Position numbers and translations under genes: made by a program
Part shown: positions 11,792 through 24,628 of the stretch, in pieces
Layout: each line of letters begins with the position of its first letter
How positions within the stretch are numbered: position 1 is the first letter of the stretch
DNA from: Mermis nigrescens
Taxonomy: Eukaryota; Nematoda; Enoplea; Mermithida; Mermithidae
NCBI GenBank assembly: GCA_036768485.1
Contig: JAVLUZ010000142.1
Coordinates: forward strand, 13,177,814-13,241,813
Direction of reading: 5' to 3'
DNA: 64,000 nt
Notes under the pieces: generated by a model
What the model saw: the letters and a program-made list of their open reading frames with translations, nothing else
The model's database searches: none
What the model was told of the DNA's origin: nothing

Positions 11792-13339
11792 GTCCGAGAA
11801 AAGAAATCCCAGAAATTGGGGGGAAATGGGGTAGTGTTCACGCTTTTTACGGACAAAATGGTCAAAATACTCAGACGCTTCAATGCGGTAAGACCGCGTT
11901 TTCTAAACGTTTCAGCCCTTTTACGATGTCTCTTTTAACAATAAAAAATAGAAATTCATTAATCCGGCGGGAAAGTTTTTGATTATTGGGCAGTATTTTT
12001 TATTCATTATTTTATCTATTAGTTATCATTTCTGCTTCGGTCCTCAAAAATGATGCAAAAGGTTCCTTAAAACCGCCTGATAATATGATTCATCAGCGGG
12101 ATAGTTTCCCTCACTATATGCATGCTTGTTTCTTACCTTCCTCAGAGAAAAATATCCGAAATTTTGTTAAAAGTCGATGTAGGAATTCATAGAGGAATTG
12201 TTAGTTTTGACAAAGTGATGAATTCTTTTTAAAATTTTTCTCCTTTTCTCTATTCATACAGAAAAAAAGGTTCGACTTAAAAGTTTCTTTGAAGCTAATT
12301 CGTTAAAATGTTCAATCGTGTTAATTTCTACAACTAAGTGGTGCATATCTAAGTGAATAGGTACATGTTTCCAACTGGGTAAGTGTAAAAAATACCTATT
12401 TACCATCTTGCGACCGCGTGATTTCGCTCAATTGTCATTTTTTAAGAAGTCTATTTCACGTCACATCTTGGCAATCACCTCCATATTACCCCCAACCGGT
12501 TCAAAGGTTCTCTGGCTTGGGGACTTGGACTGGTGAGAATAGTATGTTTTGTTTAATAGCGTCAATATTCTTCGTAAAGTAAAAGCTCTGTTATCAGTCA
12601 ATATACTGTGAAAATGGTTAAATTGGGACGACAGATTGAGATTATTTTCAAAAAGCAAGTTCTAAATTCTCCCATGTAACTTCCTATCAAAAAAACTGAA
12701 CGATATGTTTGAACATTAGTGCAATATACATTGGTACACAGAATTTTCAAGAAGACCGATTCTGCGGGGGTGGGTAGTGATTTTTTTGCGAGCGCTAGAA
12801 AACTATATGAAGGTGGGGTGGACCGGACCCCCAAAGATCTTGTATGACAAGCTAGACAGACATATGTTCGACCCTTCTTATTCCTTAATTGATACGAAAA
12901 AGGTTATGAGGGCTGTTTAATTAATTAGATTTTATTCAGCGAAACCTATATAATCTTGGTCTCTCCCATTAGCGTTGAGCAAGTTACAAAGTGGTCTTGG
13001 CTCCTTTTTATAGAAAGCGTGATTTTTCTTATAATTATATGAGTATTATCTACAGACGATTGAGTTGTCCACACAGGAAAAAATAACGCGATCGTTAGTT
13101 ATCGCTGATGAGATCCTGTAATAATGTAATTTCAGTAGAGTGGTATTCAAGTTTACAATCCATGAAAAATCATTACCATGTTTTGCCATTTAAAAAAAAA
13201 TGCATCGCCTACCCCTGATAATATTATTTATTCTTAACGCATTCCCTGTAAAATATCAAAATGTTCTGATTTTCGTCGCGAAATGTGTATCAACATCATT
13301 ATAATTTGTCCTGTGTACTAAAAAATATTTCATCTGCAG

Positions 13340-13541
13340 TTGAGATTTTTCCAAAAGTGAGACGTTTCAAAAGAATGGTGAATCGATTCTCATCAATGCA
13401 TAGTCATCAGCCTTACGATCGTCCTTTGAAGTTCGACTCTGACGACGAAGATTTGTGGGATGACGACGAAGTCGGCTTTAAAGTACCTCCTCAACCTGCC
13501 AATTTATTGCCACCTGGGGCCAGCATGCCACAGTTTTTACG
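13340..13541 (+). CDS. Gene A exon 5, acidic linker
   Basis: Acceptor TCATCTGCAG, phase 1 start, donor CG|GTAAAC with phase 2 end. The basic start (VRRFKRMVNRFSS) is followed by a strongly acidic stretch (FDSDDEDLWDDDEVGF) and a proline-rich run (KVPPQPANLLPPGASMPQFL). This is probably a disordered linker. It joins exon 6 to give ...PQFLRERIYRLLIKFP, placing the linker directly before the LOTUS-like domain. Confidence 0.65.
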
Positions 13542-14226
13542 GTAAACACGTATATACGATAGACGACACGAAACTCTTAGCCCTAGGTACATTTTAAAAT
13601 AATATGTGTTGTGATATACATTCTCTAAATCATATCAAAGGACCGTCATTTATGGCTATTTTTAGGGGTATATATAGTCAAGGTATCTGTAAACATTAAT
13701 ACGAATCACCTATCGCTTCATAACGTTTTACGCCTTCCCACATTATTTCTAATCATTCTTATCAGCTGCGCAGTGCGTACGATGAAACCAACTTGTATCA
13801 CTTGCCCATTATTCTTGTCGTTTTCTTTTTTTCCTTTTTGTCGCATATTTTAATAATCTTAACGATGCGCTTTACTGTAAAAACAGCTTTGTTTCTCTAA
13901 AAGGTACTCCACGAAAGTTGACATAACTATCCGATTATTTTTACATATTTTGATTTTAATCCTATTTTGAATAATTTTTCTTTAATGTACTCATTTTCAT
14001 TCAAGTTTTCTTTATTTTTAATTTATTGCGTTATTTTCACTTGTTTTATTACTTTTTGCAATACTTTTTGTACGATATTGTTCGGGAATGTCGCCATGAA
14101 TAGCTGTGCGGTTTAGACCAGACATGCGTGTGGGTATATGGACCCTCTGCATAAGAGGAAAAATTTCCTGGGAAAAATGAGCAAAAGTGACTATGTTCAT
14201 AAAAGGACAAAAATTATACTTTTCTG

Positions 14227-14661
14227 CAGTGTTTTTTGTGTTCGGGGCAAAGATTTTCCCGATGAACAAAAATCCAAGGACCGTCTCTGTACACGTACAA
14301 AGATTTTTGGGAAGACAAAAATTGCAAAAAAAGGTCTAAAATTTGCAAAAATTTTCGGCGCTGAGTAATTGTGGCTTCTATATATCTTTATGATGTCAGA
14401 AATTGCATTTTAAAGGAAAAAATGTCAAATTTGTCGGCGCTTCGCGCCGTTTTGAGACGATTATTAGTGATTTTTGCCTTCAGGAAACCCGAAGTGGCTA
14501 AAATACTTTACCGAAGGTCGAACAACTCTGTTTCTGCCACATTGAAATCGCTACTGTACCATATTACGAGTACCCAAAAATTTGTGTGTACAAAATGTAC
14601 TAAGACTTTTGGGGACCGTCTTTGTACACGTACAAACGGACCTTGTACAAAAAAAACACTG
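14227..14661 (-). mobile_element. hAT-like MITE, CAGTG family, copy 2 (reverse)
   Basis: CAGTGTTTTTTGTGTTCGG to TTGTACAAAAAAAACACTG, 435 bp. Perfect 8-bp duplication CTTTTCTG (14219-14226, 14662-14669). The ORFs at 14138-14703 lie inside or across it. Confidence 0.92.
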
Positions 14662-14901
14662 CTTTTCTGCAATATTGTTCAAAATCGACAAGAAACTTTT
14701 TGATAGTTTTTGCGCAGACTTAACGGTTCGTACATATTTTTTAAGCCAATTTCAGATCAAAACAGTTCTCATGCTGACCGCCCCCCGACCGACCCTGAAT
14801 TATGTGAAATTCTGAATCTGGTAGACGTTAAGGAAATCGGTTATGCCTGAGATTCCACTTTTTGAGAGTTTTCCTATTTTTTAGAATGTTCTGATGCTAG
14901 T

Positions 14902-15300
14902 CACGGGTTTTTTGTATTCGGCAAAGATTTTACCCCGATGTACAATGACTTTCGGGGCCGTCTTTGTACATGTTCAAGAAGTTTTGGGAGAAGACAAAAA
15001 CTGTAAAAAAGGCCTGAAATTTCCAAGAATTTGAGGCGCTTCGTACGCCGAAATGAAAATTGCACTAGAAAGCAAAAATACAAAAGTTTTCGTCGCTTCG
15101 CGCCGTTTTGTGACAATTTTCAGTTTATTTGTCGTCAGAAACCCAGAAATTGGCTAAAATGATCGAAAAACTCAGTTTTAACACTGAAAACGCTATTTTA
15201 CCCCATTACAATACCCAAAACTTTGCATATGCAAAATGTACGAAGACTTTTGTGGACCATCTGTGTACAAGTGCAAAGGGATCTCGTACAAAAAACACTT
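14902..15300 (-). mobile_element. hAT-like MITE, CAGTG family, copy 3 (reverse)
   Basis: 399 bp with perfect 8-bp duplication ATGCTAGT (14894-14901, 15301-15308). Both ends are mutated from the consensus (CACGG..., ...CACTT). Only 240 bp from copy 2. Confidence 0.88.
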
Positions 15301-15476
15301 ATGCTAGTGGATAAATTCGGGATCTATGATGGATGTCGAGAAATTATTTTTCGTCCTGTTATAATTTTAAAACTTTCTTTTAGAAAATTCCCGATCTTAA
15401 AATTTTGGCCTTACTCACGCGTGGATGTAATCAGGCATGCTCAGCATGGCAATTCGGGGGTGGGGATGGTGAAATT

Positions 15477-15775
15477 TTAAGGTGCCTTTTTCGTGCTCAA
15501 AAATCACGGATACGCGTCGGAAACATCGTTTCTAGAATTCTTGACAATGTTCTATCTTTCTAGATCATGAAAACATTAAAAAAAAATTTGATAAAAAATC
15601 GGTTGGGTGTATGGCGCGAAGCGCCACAAATTTAATACTTTGAACAAATATATGACTAAATAGGCCTAAAACAGCATCTTTCCTGCAAATTTTTTCGAAA
15701 ACTTTTTGAAAAATCGCGAATTTTCTTGAAGGGGGGGGGTGAAAATATTTGTGGGGAGGGGTAAACATTTTCTGG
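15477..15775. repeat. Dispersed repeat, GTGCCTTTTTT family
   Basis: Second copy of the 9053 repeat, extended through ATGGCGCGAAGCGCCAC and a G-rich end (GGAGGGGTAAACATTTTCTG). It lies immediately upstream of gene A exon 6. Confidence 0.55.
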
Positions 15776-15887
15776 GGAGGGGATTGAAACTTTCAAAACC
15801 CCCAAGATCTTGTATGGATTGGATGTGGTGATTAAATGAAAAATTTGGATTTTAGGAGGTGCATGTGTTCATATTGCTTGCTTATAG

Positions 15888-16623
15888 CGAACGCATCTAC
15901 CGTTTGCTGATTAAATTTCCGGACGGCATCGATCTATTCACTTTCAACGACCGGTACTCTCAGTATTACAAAAGCACCATCTGCCCAACTCGAACGTGCA
16001 ATCTTTCCATGCATCAATTGTTTTGCACGGCCTTGTCGGATCTGATCGATTACGAATACGACGAAACGAGCAAAAAAGCTCGAATTAAACCGAAGCCAAA
16101 GATTCAGTTTAAAAAGCCAGCGGCTGTGGCGCAAGAACCGCGACCCAAAACGCCCCAAAAAACGCTAAACGAAAAATCGGCACGAAAATCCGAAATAAGG
16201 CGAAATTCGGTCAACGTGACATTGCCAGAAGCGGCCAAAAAATGGGATGAAGTGGCCCGAAAATCCGAAAAAGTGGCCGAAAAATCCAATGTATTGGCCA
16301 AAAAATCCGACGAAGTGGCCACAAAAATCGATGAAATAGTTGGTCAAATGCCAAATAGTCGGAGCGAACCGGATCAAATGACATTTGTGACGCAGCTATT
16401 AGAAGGTCAAAGTTCAAGCTTAAAAGCCAACGAGTCAGCTTTAGATGGGCCATTGAACGGAGCGCGTCCGAAATTTTGCGAAAAAACGCCGGAGGCGACG
16501 GTGATCGAGCTATTGCAACGCCATTCGATCGGCAAAGCGACTCAAAAAGCTGCCACAAGCATTTTCGGCGGTAATTCGGTCAATTCCGGTTATGTGGAAC
16601 AAACTGACGCTTATTTTTGGTGC
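15888..16623 (+). CDS. Gene A exon 6, LOTUS/OST-HTH-like domain plus charged helical region
   Basis: This is the largest host exon. A good pyrimidine tract ends GCTTATAG; the exon opens in phase 2 and ends TGC|GTAAGT in phase 0. The first ~60 residues (ERIYRLLIKFPDGIDLFTFN, then DRYSQYY, then LFCTALSDLIDYEYDE) fit the OST-HTH/LOTUS pattern: helix, PxGI turn, Y-rich helix, L-rich helix, acidic hairpin. A lysine-rich segment follows (IKPKPKIQFKKP), then a repeated helical stretch with K-S-[DE]-[EKV]-V-A spacing that could form a coiled coil (about residues 105-150). The tail is Ser/Asn-rich. The reading frame is open upstream to 15856, so an alternative acceptor there is possible. In animals LOTUS domains bind RNA helicases (Vasa type) or G-quadruplex RNA; no such role is shown here. 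Confidence 0.75.
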
Positions 16624-16745
16624 GTAAGTGTTTTTGAGTGCTTTTAAATAACGAATGGGCCGTGGGAAAATTATTTCGTTTCTACGCGCTGATATAAGCC
16701 GAAACTTTTGGGGGAATAGACCGTATAGCATTTTAGAAGGACAAT

Positions 16746-16938
16746 CAGGCATGTAGCTGGCCGTCCTATTTTTGTGGGGGGATCAACACCAATTTTTAGG
16801 GGGATCAACACCAATTTTTAGGGGGGTTAAGCCCAAAAGGCCAAAAATCGCACAAAATAACGTTTAAAAAGTCCTATTTTCCGATTTTTCTGAATTTTGG
16901 GGGTCGAACCACCCCAGTCTGCCAAAGATACGTGCCTG
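16746..16938. mobile_element. CAGGCACGTA family hAT-like MITE
   Basis: 193 bp, CAGGCATGTAGCTGGCCG to AGATACGTGCCTG. Flanks AGGACAAT / AGGGCAAT (7 of 8). Confidence 0.82.
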
Positions 16939-17392
16939 AGGGCAATAACTTTTTGAGCAAAAAGTAGGTTTATGTGTAAAAACTGCATGTTTCACCGTTC
17001 TGGCTATAGTCAGAAACTAGGAATATTCGGAATAGCCTTTATACGTCTCAGTAAGGTACAATAGACCGGAAAATTACTAAAACCCCAGGAAGTCAAAAGC
17101 TTAAAAAGTCGCACTTTTTGGAAACTGAAAATTTGTCGGTGTCAGGTTAGTAAATTAAATCTCGAGAACATGCTTTATTCTGACTTCTTCTGTTTAAGTA
17201 TCACAAGAGAAACTAACCTATTCAGGGTTGTCTTTAAGGAAGGGTGGGAAGGGGCGCCGCCCCTCCACATCCTGGCCAAGAATAGATTCTTTATATGATG
17301 AAATAATGCACGTAAAAGTAGAAAATTGCATTTCTTGTTGGAAAATCTTCATATTTTTGTTATTATACGTCATACAGGAGTAGTTTCCACAG

Positions 17393-17466
17393 CTTTGCCT
17401 CCAGCGCGACCCAAAAACGGCACTTTTCGCTGTTCGAAAAAGTCCAATTTTATGATCTTCTTAATA
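17393..17466 (+). CDS. Candidate extra exon of gene A
   Basis: After GTTTCCACAG the frame reads FASSATQKRHFSLFEKVQFY and DLLN up to a strong donor (A|GTATGT). Amino-acid use looks coding, but it needs exon 6 to end at an alternative donor (TTTTTG|GTGCGT at 16620), and its own phase 1 end matches no later exon I found. A different frame here is also open. It could be an alternative exon or a chance ORF. Confidence 0.25.
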
Positions 17467-17963
17467 GTATGTTGGAAAGCGTCGGGAAATGCGATTTTTA
17501 TTAGCTATTTTCAGCGAAGTTCCTTGATATAAGCCAATTACTTCGGTTCCGCCCGCGCCTTGAATGAATCCCGATTAAGGGTCTGTATATTATTTATCGG
17601 AATATTAAAACCTATATTAAAAAACGTATCAATGGTATGCATTTTGAGATGCGAATAATGAAAATTTTGGTCGATTCGATAAATTTACGTAAATAAGAGA
17701 GCAAGCTGAAAGTGGCGAGAAAAATTTGATGAGCAACACGCGAACGTTACACTAAATGGCGTTAAAATTTTTCGAAAAATCGCTTATTTTCAGCTAATGC
17801 TGGGTAAATGCGAAGCTTTATTGGAAAAATCCAATTTATTTATCCATTTTTCAGTCATTTTGGTCAGTTTATTGCAAAAGTATGCCAGTTTTTTAATGAG
17901 GTTGTAAGTACATTTATATGGACTGAATGCCACCAAAAACATTGAGCATCTCCTCCATGTCAC

Positions 17964-18226
17964 CATAGGTGGGCGGCACCAAAATTCTGGGGGTGCAAGA
18001 TTTTTCAAAAGGTAAAAAATGGCCTTAAAAATGGTGGTACGGCGAAAAAACACCATTTTTCAACGTTTCTCATCAAGCACTATCCATTGGCATCGAAAAA
18101 TTGCGGAAAAACACTAACAAACAATTATTGAATTTTGGGGGAAGGTATTTTGGTTTCCTGGTGGGGTATTTTGGTTCCTCGGAGAGGGGGGAGTGCATAC
18201 CCCCAAACCCCCATGCCCAGGAGATG
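17964..18226 (-). mobile_element. CATACCTGGGCG family MITE (reverse)
   Basis: 263 bp starting CATAGGTGGGCGGCACC. Perfect 8-bp duplication CATGTCAC (17956-17963, 18227-18234), which fixes the ends of this family. Confidence 0.88.
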
Positions 18227-18234
18227 CATGTCAC

Positions 18235-20281
18235 ACGTCTAAAATCAAATTCTCACTTGTAAGGCTCCCGGAAGTTAACCCTTTTCCTATCTTGTAAAGA
18301 GCAGAAAAGGTGAGCGATTTTATATAACACAATTTATTTTTCTAATAAATTGAGTCTTATGTATTTTGCTAATTTTTCTTTCATTCAGATCTGTAATCAG
18401 ATCTCAATGTATTGATGAGCGGCGGTATATAATAAAATGTTTAAGGAGTCGCTATAATATATGCACATAGATATAGTAAGACAAAAATACATGTAAGATT
18501 TTATATTAAATATAAATTAAAGATAAAGATAAAATGTGATAAAAAAGATATTACATATCATAGAGCTATCTAAGATAATGCTTTACTAGAGAGAGTGCCA
18601 TTTATTTATACTTGTTTTAAAATAAATTTAAGTACGCCAAGTGATCGATCAATGCTAGCGATCCCGATTATTTTACACCACACATGACCTTGACAGCAGC
18701 TTGAAGAATGAATAAATTCTTGCACATTATTTTTTTGATAATTTCATTAATTAAATTCATGAAATTCTTTTCTTAAGCATATTTTTTGACACAACAAGTA
18801 GCTTCGGTTTCTAAAGTGCATTTGAAGCAGGCTTAAAAAAATTTTGGGCGCTTTGCGCCGAATCGTTTTTCAGCCAAGTCATTCATTTTGTTCTATGTGC
18901 ATGATTAAAAAGGATCTAGCAGTGCAATTTTAGTCACTCTAGCCTTCTTTGCCAAGACCATACGAATTTTCAGGCGCTGTCTTGTGTCACATTAAATTCC
19001 ATCAAAAAGGCAGCATACACATTTAGCTTGCTCATTAAATCAGCTGATTCCTGCTCCCCCATAGTTTCGGCTTGAAAATTTTAAAAGAATAAATAAGTCC
19101 ACTGACGCTCGTGGTCAGCATGGAGCTTGCAATATATCTTTGAGGGCAAAAAAAGTGAAAAATATATTTAGCTACAAAATGTAATCATAGATGCCTAAAA
19201 ATAATTTTAGTTTGTAATTTTGTTTGACACATTATGTTTACCTCAACAAATCATGACTTCTCAACAAATCATCAATCCTAAATCTCAGCGGATCCCTGCT
19301 GCAGTTTCGGGACTAGATGGAAAGTTTTTACTGGCGATCAGGCACGTAACTGACCCTCTGAAATTGGGAGGACTTAAATTTTGAATATAGATATCTAGAT
19401 ATCTCAGCAGCAGAACATGCAAAAATAATGGCGTTTTTGAGCGTTTCTCAGCTAGCTCAACACACCGGCGAAAAATTTAAAAAATGAAAGAGGTTTAACT
19501 GGATCTTAAACATATTCAACAAATATGTTGATTTAAAAACCCGTCGCAAAACACAAAAATTCAATATTTGAAATTTTTCGCGATGTTTTTGATCCTACTG
19601 TAAAAGAGCGCAATTTTTAATGCATATATTTACCGTATAATGGGTTTCTACAGAGATTATTTCTACGGCAACCCGAAATTTCGGCATAAAAAAGAGTTTC
19701 CATTTTTTATAACGCTCGCCAAAGAATGAAACTTTTCGAACCTATGTGCATGACTTTTGCCAGTTTTTTCGCTGTCGGGAATCAAATATTAGTTCTTAGT
19801 TCTGCTAATTACTATAGAATTCATTCTACAATTGCGTCCTGAAATTAAGAGCCATTGCCGACGCTTTGGAAATATTTCAGATATCTAACTAATATAGAAA
19901 AAAGCCGACCAATCACGAGAAGCCCGCCTACTTTTCGATATGTTTATAAAATATGCTGTTTTTAGCTAAAAGTGACTTGCTCTTCCATGCCGACTTGAAC
20001 CGGAAATCTTCCTGAAATATATTTGTATTACGATTTGATTAATGGCTTTCTTGTACCTAATAAATTCTGCTTATTAATTGATCCTAGCGTGCTGTAAGCA
20101 GAGTGAATATCATTCTAGGCCAGATTAAGTAGCAGCGTCTTACACTACGATAAAATTTTCGCTCTTTTTTATCTTTGAAAATTTTTAACGTCTCCAAGCA
20201 TTTTCATTTGTTTGAGAATATGACCTCATAATTCGTTTGGAATTTTTTATTTACCGTACGTTTAATTGATTCATTTTAAAG
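18235..20281. other. Gene A intron 6, middle part; nothing firm
   Basis: A+T-rich, with a short GATAAAGATAAA-like patch near 18500-18560 and one GGCGCTTTGCGCC palindrome at about 18848. No supportable gene. Confidence 0.45.
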
Positions 20282-20414
20282 TCCGCCACCGGAGTTGCCC
20301 GCTGAAGTTTCTGCCAGGCCGCCTCGTTCGGCTCAGCTTAATTTTCATCGCACTGTCGGTCAGCCGAATTTCGACGATGCAATTTATCAGGATGAGGAAA
20401 TCAAGACAAAATAA
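20282..20414 (+). CDS. Candidate exon ending in a stop codon
   Basis: After TTCATTTTAAAG and one base the frame reads PPPELPAEVSARPPRSAQLN, then FHRTVGQPNFDDAIYQDEEI KTK and TAA. Proline- and acid-rich composition looks like a real C-terminal tail. No donor is seen before the stop, so it may be a terminal or alternative exon. It needs two preceding bases that the 16623 junction does not give. An overlapping longer frame exists but has less protein-like composition. Confidence 0.35.
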
Positions 20415-20929
20415 GAAGAAAATAGCTCAAAACATGTTGTTCAATAGCTAAAAACATGTTTGCAATAGCGCTACGGTACAGTAATATCTTTCTTACACAT
20501 GCACGCTGGCGGGGTATGGGTTGTATCCACATTTGGGCGTGGAAGGTTCGGAGGGTATGCAGCCCCATAAACCAAAATACCCCAGAATTCGATTTTTGAA
20601 ATTTTTTTGTTTTTTCTCCGGAATTTTTTGATAGTGCTCGATGAGAAACGTTGAAGAATGGTGTTTTTTCCGTCATACCACCAGCACATACACATCGGTG
20701 GGGAATGGGGGGCACAACTTTTGAGAAGCATACCCCCTCAGGCTATTTTAGACCAAAACTGGCTGCTTGAACCATGAAAAAGCATCAAATGACGCTTAAG
20801 AGTGTAATTTTAAGTACACCTACTTATTTTTTGAGCAATAGACTGTTCAATTCGTTCATCCAGACACTTTCGTCCATTATTTTGTATACATTTGATTTTA
20901 AAAGATCTTTCCATTGCTTTGACAATAAA

Positions 20930-21255
20930 AAGGTGAAAAATTACTCACTCACCCCCTACCAGGTAACTCGGTTTACCCCTCCCAGAGCTTTTGACCGTGT
21001 GCATTTATGAATGTAATTCATTCATCCAGACGATTTTCTTTAATTCTTTCATATATATTTGATGTTACTGCAGATCATTGAATTGCCCTTATCATTATTG
21101 TTTTCTTACAAATTTAACCATAAATATCAATAGAATAAACTACAACGATTTAAGTATCAGAATTGGTACAAATTGGACATGAAATAGTTGAAAAATTACT
21201 CATCCCCCCAGGAGCGCTCGCTTTGTCCCCTCCCAGAGCTTTTGACCGTGCATGC
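20930..21255. repeat. Direct repeat pair
   Basis: GTGAAAAATTACTCACTCAC...CCCAGAGCTTTTGACCGTG at 20930-21000 is repeated as GTTGAAAAATTACTCATCCC...CCCAGAGCTTTTGACCGTG at 21187-21250. Confidence 0.7.
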
Positions 21256-21289
21256 ACGTACATACGTATAATATATTTTTGCACAATTA

Positions 21290-21454
21290 TAGTCTGTTTC
21301 ACATAACTTCGTGCATAAATTTCTAAAAATTTTCAACAACAGTGAGCCGGGGTTACGAGAACTATATATCAGATCAATACTACAATCGCAATCTGTCAGC
21401 TTATTGTCGGAGATAGTTTTAAAACTTATGACTGAACTTATGTGAAACAGACTA
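21290..21454. mobile_element. Mariner-like MITE, 165 bp
   Basis: Perfect 17-bp inverted ends, TAGTCTGTTTCACATAA and its complement, each bordered by TA. This fits the Tc1/mariner target preference. It ends about 190 bp left of gene A exon 7. Confidence 0.8.
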
Positions 21455-21645
21455 TAGACATCCCATACCCTTATTTGTTGATTTTAATAGCGTCCCGTTC
21501 GTTGCTTTAGTTTAAATTTAATCAATTTACACCCTTTCAGGAACTGTTATATAACATGTTTCTATTTAGTATAAATAGTATTAGCTTTCACTTTTTAGCA
21601 TACAAGTCTTATTAATTTTGCCCGCATTAACTTGTACGGAAACAG

Positions 21646-21708
21646 TCGGCTGTCGATCTCGATAATGACATTTCGAACATTATTAACGAGTTGTATAACA
21701 ACAACGAT
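21646..21708 (+). CDS. Gene A exon 7
   Basis: Acceptor GTACGGAAACAG. The 21 codons read SAVDLDNDISNIINELYNNN D and end at GTAAAA, phase 0 on both sides. It connects directly in phase to exon 6 and to exon 8. The ISNIINEL helix may begin the third winged-helix segment. Confidence 0.5.
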
Positions 21709-22018
21709 GTAAAAAATTTCACGAAAAATTCAGAAATTTGCCGGAGTATTTTTTTATTAACATTTCGTACCCGAATGTCAAATAATCTATTGTTTAGAAA
21801 GACCATACATGTAACGGCTCGGAATTAGGGGTAGTCCCCGGCTATTTGAGGGGGGGGGGACCGTTTTGGGCTAAAAATGGAAAACATTTAAAAATGGCCA
21901 ACAAAGTAAACTTTTGCCAATAGTCAGGGGAAAGTCAAATTTTTTTTGACTCAGGGTGGGATGGGGGAAGACCGATCTTAGGGGATCGCCTTCATCCCTC
22001 CTTTTATATGTATGTATG

Positions 22019-22882
22019 CAGACCCGTACTTAAGCAAGGGAGACAAGAGGGCAGTCCCCCACGAAACCAAGAAAATGTTTTCTCACAAAGGGTCCCTGAA
22101 GCAAGAAATGAAAAAATTATCGAAGTGCATTCAAATAGTAGCCAAACAGGTTTTCTGCGTACTTTTGAGCTAGTACACACGAAAGTTTCGCGGCGGAGAT
22201 AATTGTATCGGTATAGTTTTGTCTTTAAACCTAATCAAATTTGAGTTGGACATAGAGAAGATGTCGAATTTTTTCAGGAGTATGGCGCCAGATTACTAAG
22301 TTTTATGGTCGTTTTTTCTTTGCAGAGCACAAAGGTTGAGTACAAATACGAAAAGTTAAAAGATTGTAAAAGCCGACTATTCCGCCATAGATAGTTTTGA
22401 ACAATGAGCTTGCTAAGCGAGAGTTGTGAACCAAAAGAGAAACTTTAAAGTTTCAAACCTGCCATTACGTTATGAAGAGAATTATAAGAGATTTCAAATG
22501 GGCTTGTTTAAAAAATTCCTTTCATAACTCTCATTCATAATGCTCTGGCTGGGTTTGAAACTTTAAGTTTCTCTTGGTTTGCAACTCTCCGGTTAGCAAG
22601 CTCATATTTCAAAATTAAAAAAAAATTGTGTATAAATTGGTCCATGAGAAATCAGTTGTGCAGATAGTTTAAGCCATGTATATTTTGTGCATGAGCTATG
22701 AAATAAACTGGTGAATTCTTAGATTTTTTTGCAATTTTTCTTCGACTATTGTGTAGAGCTTTCCGTTGAGAAACGATCAAAAACGCCCTTCTTTTTGACT
22801 ACCCTCTGATACATAGTTCTCTGAGCTATCTGACTTTTCAAAATTCCCGCTCCCTCCAAACAAAATCCTGGCTATGGGCCCG
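22019..22882. mobile_element. CAGGCCCGTA family element with internal inverted repeat
   Basis: Ends CAGACCCGTACTTAAG and TATGGGCCCGTAT. Inside, 22403-22606 is an imperfect inverted repeat of about 60-bp arms (GAGCTTGCTAAGCGAGAG ... CTCTCCGGTTAGCAAGCTC), likely a second nested element. Confidence 0.6.
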
Positions 22883-23427
22883 TATAAACATTTAACAGTA
22901 CATGACTGATTACTTAACATTAGACGCAAGCTTGACTCTGAAATATTTTGGGAATCTTTGTCGTTGGGTTTTGCAAAGTAGAGTAATGCGGTAGTGTAAG
23001 TGGGTGAAGCGGCAGCCTTCAGGTCAAGCCTGGGCGTTTTAATAGACGTTATAAAAAATGGGAAATGCGGTAACGCAAATTTCAGCTTTGTTAGCTCAAA
23101 AGTGTATTGACATGGTATTAAAAAAATCTGTTTTGATGGTCTTATTAGTGAATTTCGAAAATCCTTAATTTTTTCTTTGGGAACCCTTGTAAAAATACGA
23201 GTATTGTGTTTTTCATTTCGAAGGTCAGAGGTCGTTTGCGCTTACCGCTGGTCTTACCGGTCTAATTGGGAGCATAAGTTATAAATTTCCGATTAATTGT
23301 TTTTGCCTTCAAAGGTATTGTGTATGCAATATTCGTCTTTACGAACTGTTTTTGCGCCATTGAAATTTAGGCGATTTGCAGTTCTTATGCCTGTAGCAAC
23401 TTTAATATCTCAAATACGAGTTGGTAG

Positions 23428-23637
23428 CATACGTGGGCAGCACCGAAATTCGGGGGGGGGGTGCGGAATTTTTCAAAGGTCAAAAGTGGCCCTAAGAATG
23501 GTGTTGTGGCGAAAAACACAATTTTTCAACGTTTCTCATCGAGCACTATCCATTGGCATCAGAACATTGCGGAAAAAACATTTGGGGGTATTTTGGTTTC
23601 TCGGCGGGGTGCATACCCCACCCCCCGCCCAGGTGTG
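23428..23637 (-). mobile_element. CATACCTGGGCG family MITE (reverse)
   Basis: CATACGTGGGCAGCACC to CCGCCCAGGTGTG. Flanks GTTGGTAG / GTTCGTAG (6 of 8). Confidence 0.75.
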
Positions 23638-24628
23638 GTTCGTAGGTAGGCATTTTAATTATAAAGGATGAGTCAAAGAAGGGTACACCCCGACCTTGCA
23701 TAACTTGGACCAACGTTATGATAAAATTTGGAGACGAGTTGCATTCAATGGGTCAACATCTGCTTATTTCAACTGTGCCTATGTAAAATTTTGACCAGCC
23801 GTTAGTGATTCATGCGCTACGGGATTTGTTTACACCCTACTTTGACATGTTCATGCGTTGTTTCACATTAATAAGTAGGCTCGCTCTCCAGTCAAAGAAT
23901 TATTATCACATTGATTGAACCTCAGGGTGGGTACTCCTTCCTACTATGTGCCAAAACAGTGAAATTTCGTCAAAACGGTAAACAAATTGATGACAGAACC
24001 GAAAAAACTCAAGGTTTAAACAATATCAAAGTATGGTATAAACGAATCGCTTTAACGCCCGGAATGTGAGCAGATGACCAAAATTTTTTACGGAATTTAA
24101 ATGAGAAGATATTTATCCATCTAATGAAAGTTAACTCGAAATTTTATTCCGGCATTTGCTATTCATTGGGGTGTAGCTTATTTTTTGGTCCACCGTGTAT
24201 ACGATCTATACCGTGACAAAAGTGGCTACATTCAATTCTTAGCAAAATAGAGTTTTTCTCAACTTCAATATCGACCAAGATACGAAGCTTGAAAAAAAAA
24301 TTACGCACACGATTGATACGCGCATATAAACTTTGAAGCCGTTTTTCTCAAAAAGTCAAAAAGTGGATATAGCCCATACATGCACATAGGGAAGTTGGTT
24401 AGGGGGTATTACCTCCGGCTGACGTTAGTCAGCCGGACAGGTACTGTCCGGCGATTTTTGGAGCTGATGGAACCTTTTTCCAGTATTTTTGGGTCAGAAA
24501 CAGAGGCGTAGCCAGGATTTTGGTTCGGGGGGGGCATAAACAAAAATTTTTTAAGACTACTTTTGCATTGAATGCCAGTAACGTTATGTATAGTAGAACT
24601 GAGTTTTTCGACCTTTAGTAGTGTAGCC

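Larger units (their letters stand above)
3835..13339. other. Gene A intron 4, 9.5 kb, mostly repeats
   Basis: Holds copies of several families (4068-4619, 6490-7218, about 7381-7568, 7910-8146, 9053-9190, about 11530-11791) and the candidate gene at 10293. The stretches 4620-6489, 8150-9050, 9200-10290, 10770-11520 and 11800-13339 show only A+T-rich sequence with no supportable feature. Confidence 0.5.

Noticed and set aside
15934..16558. Minus-strand ORFs opposite gene A exon 6
   Set aside because: Shadows of the plus-strand exon; no independent coding features.
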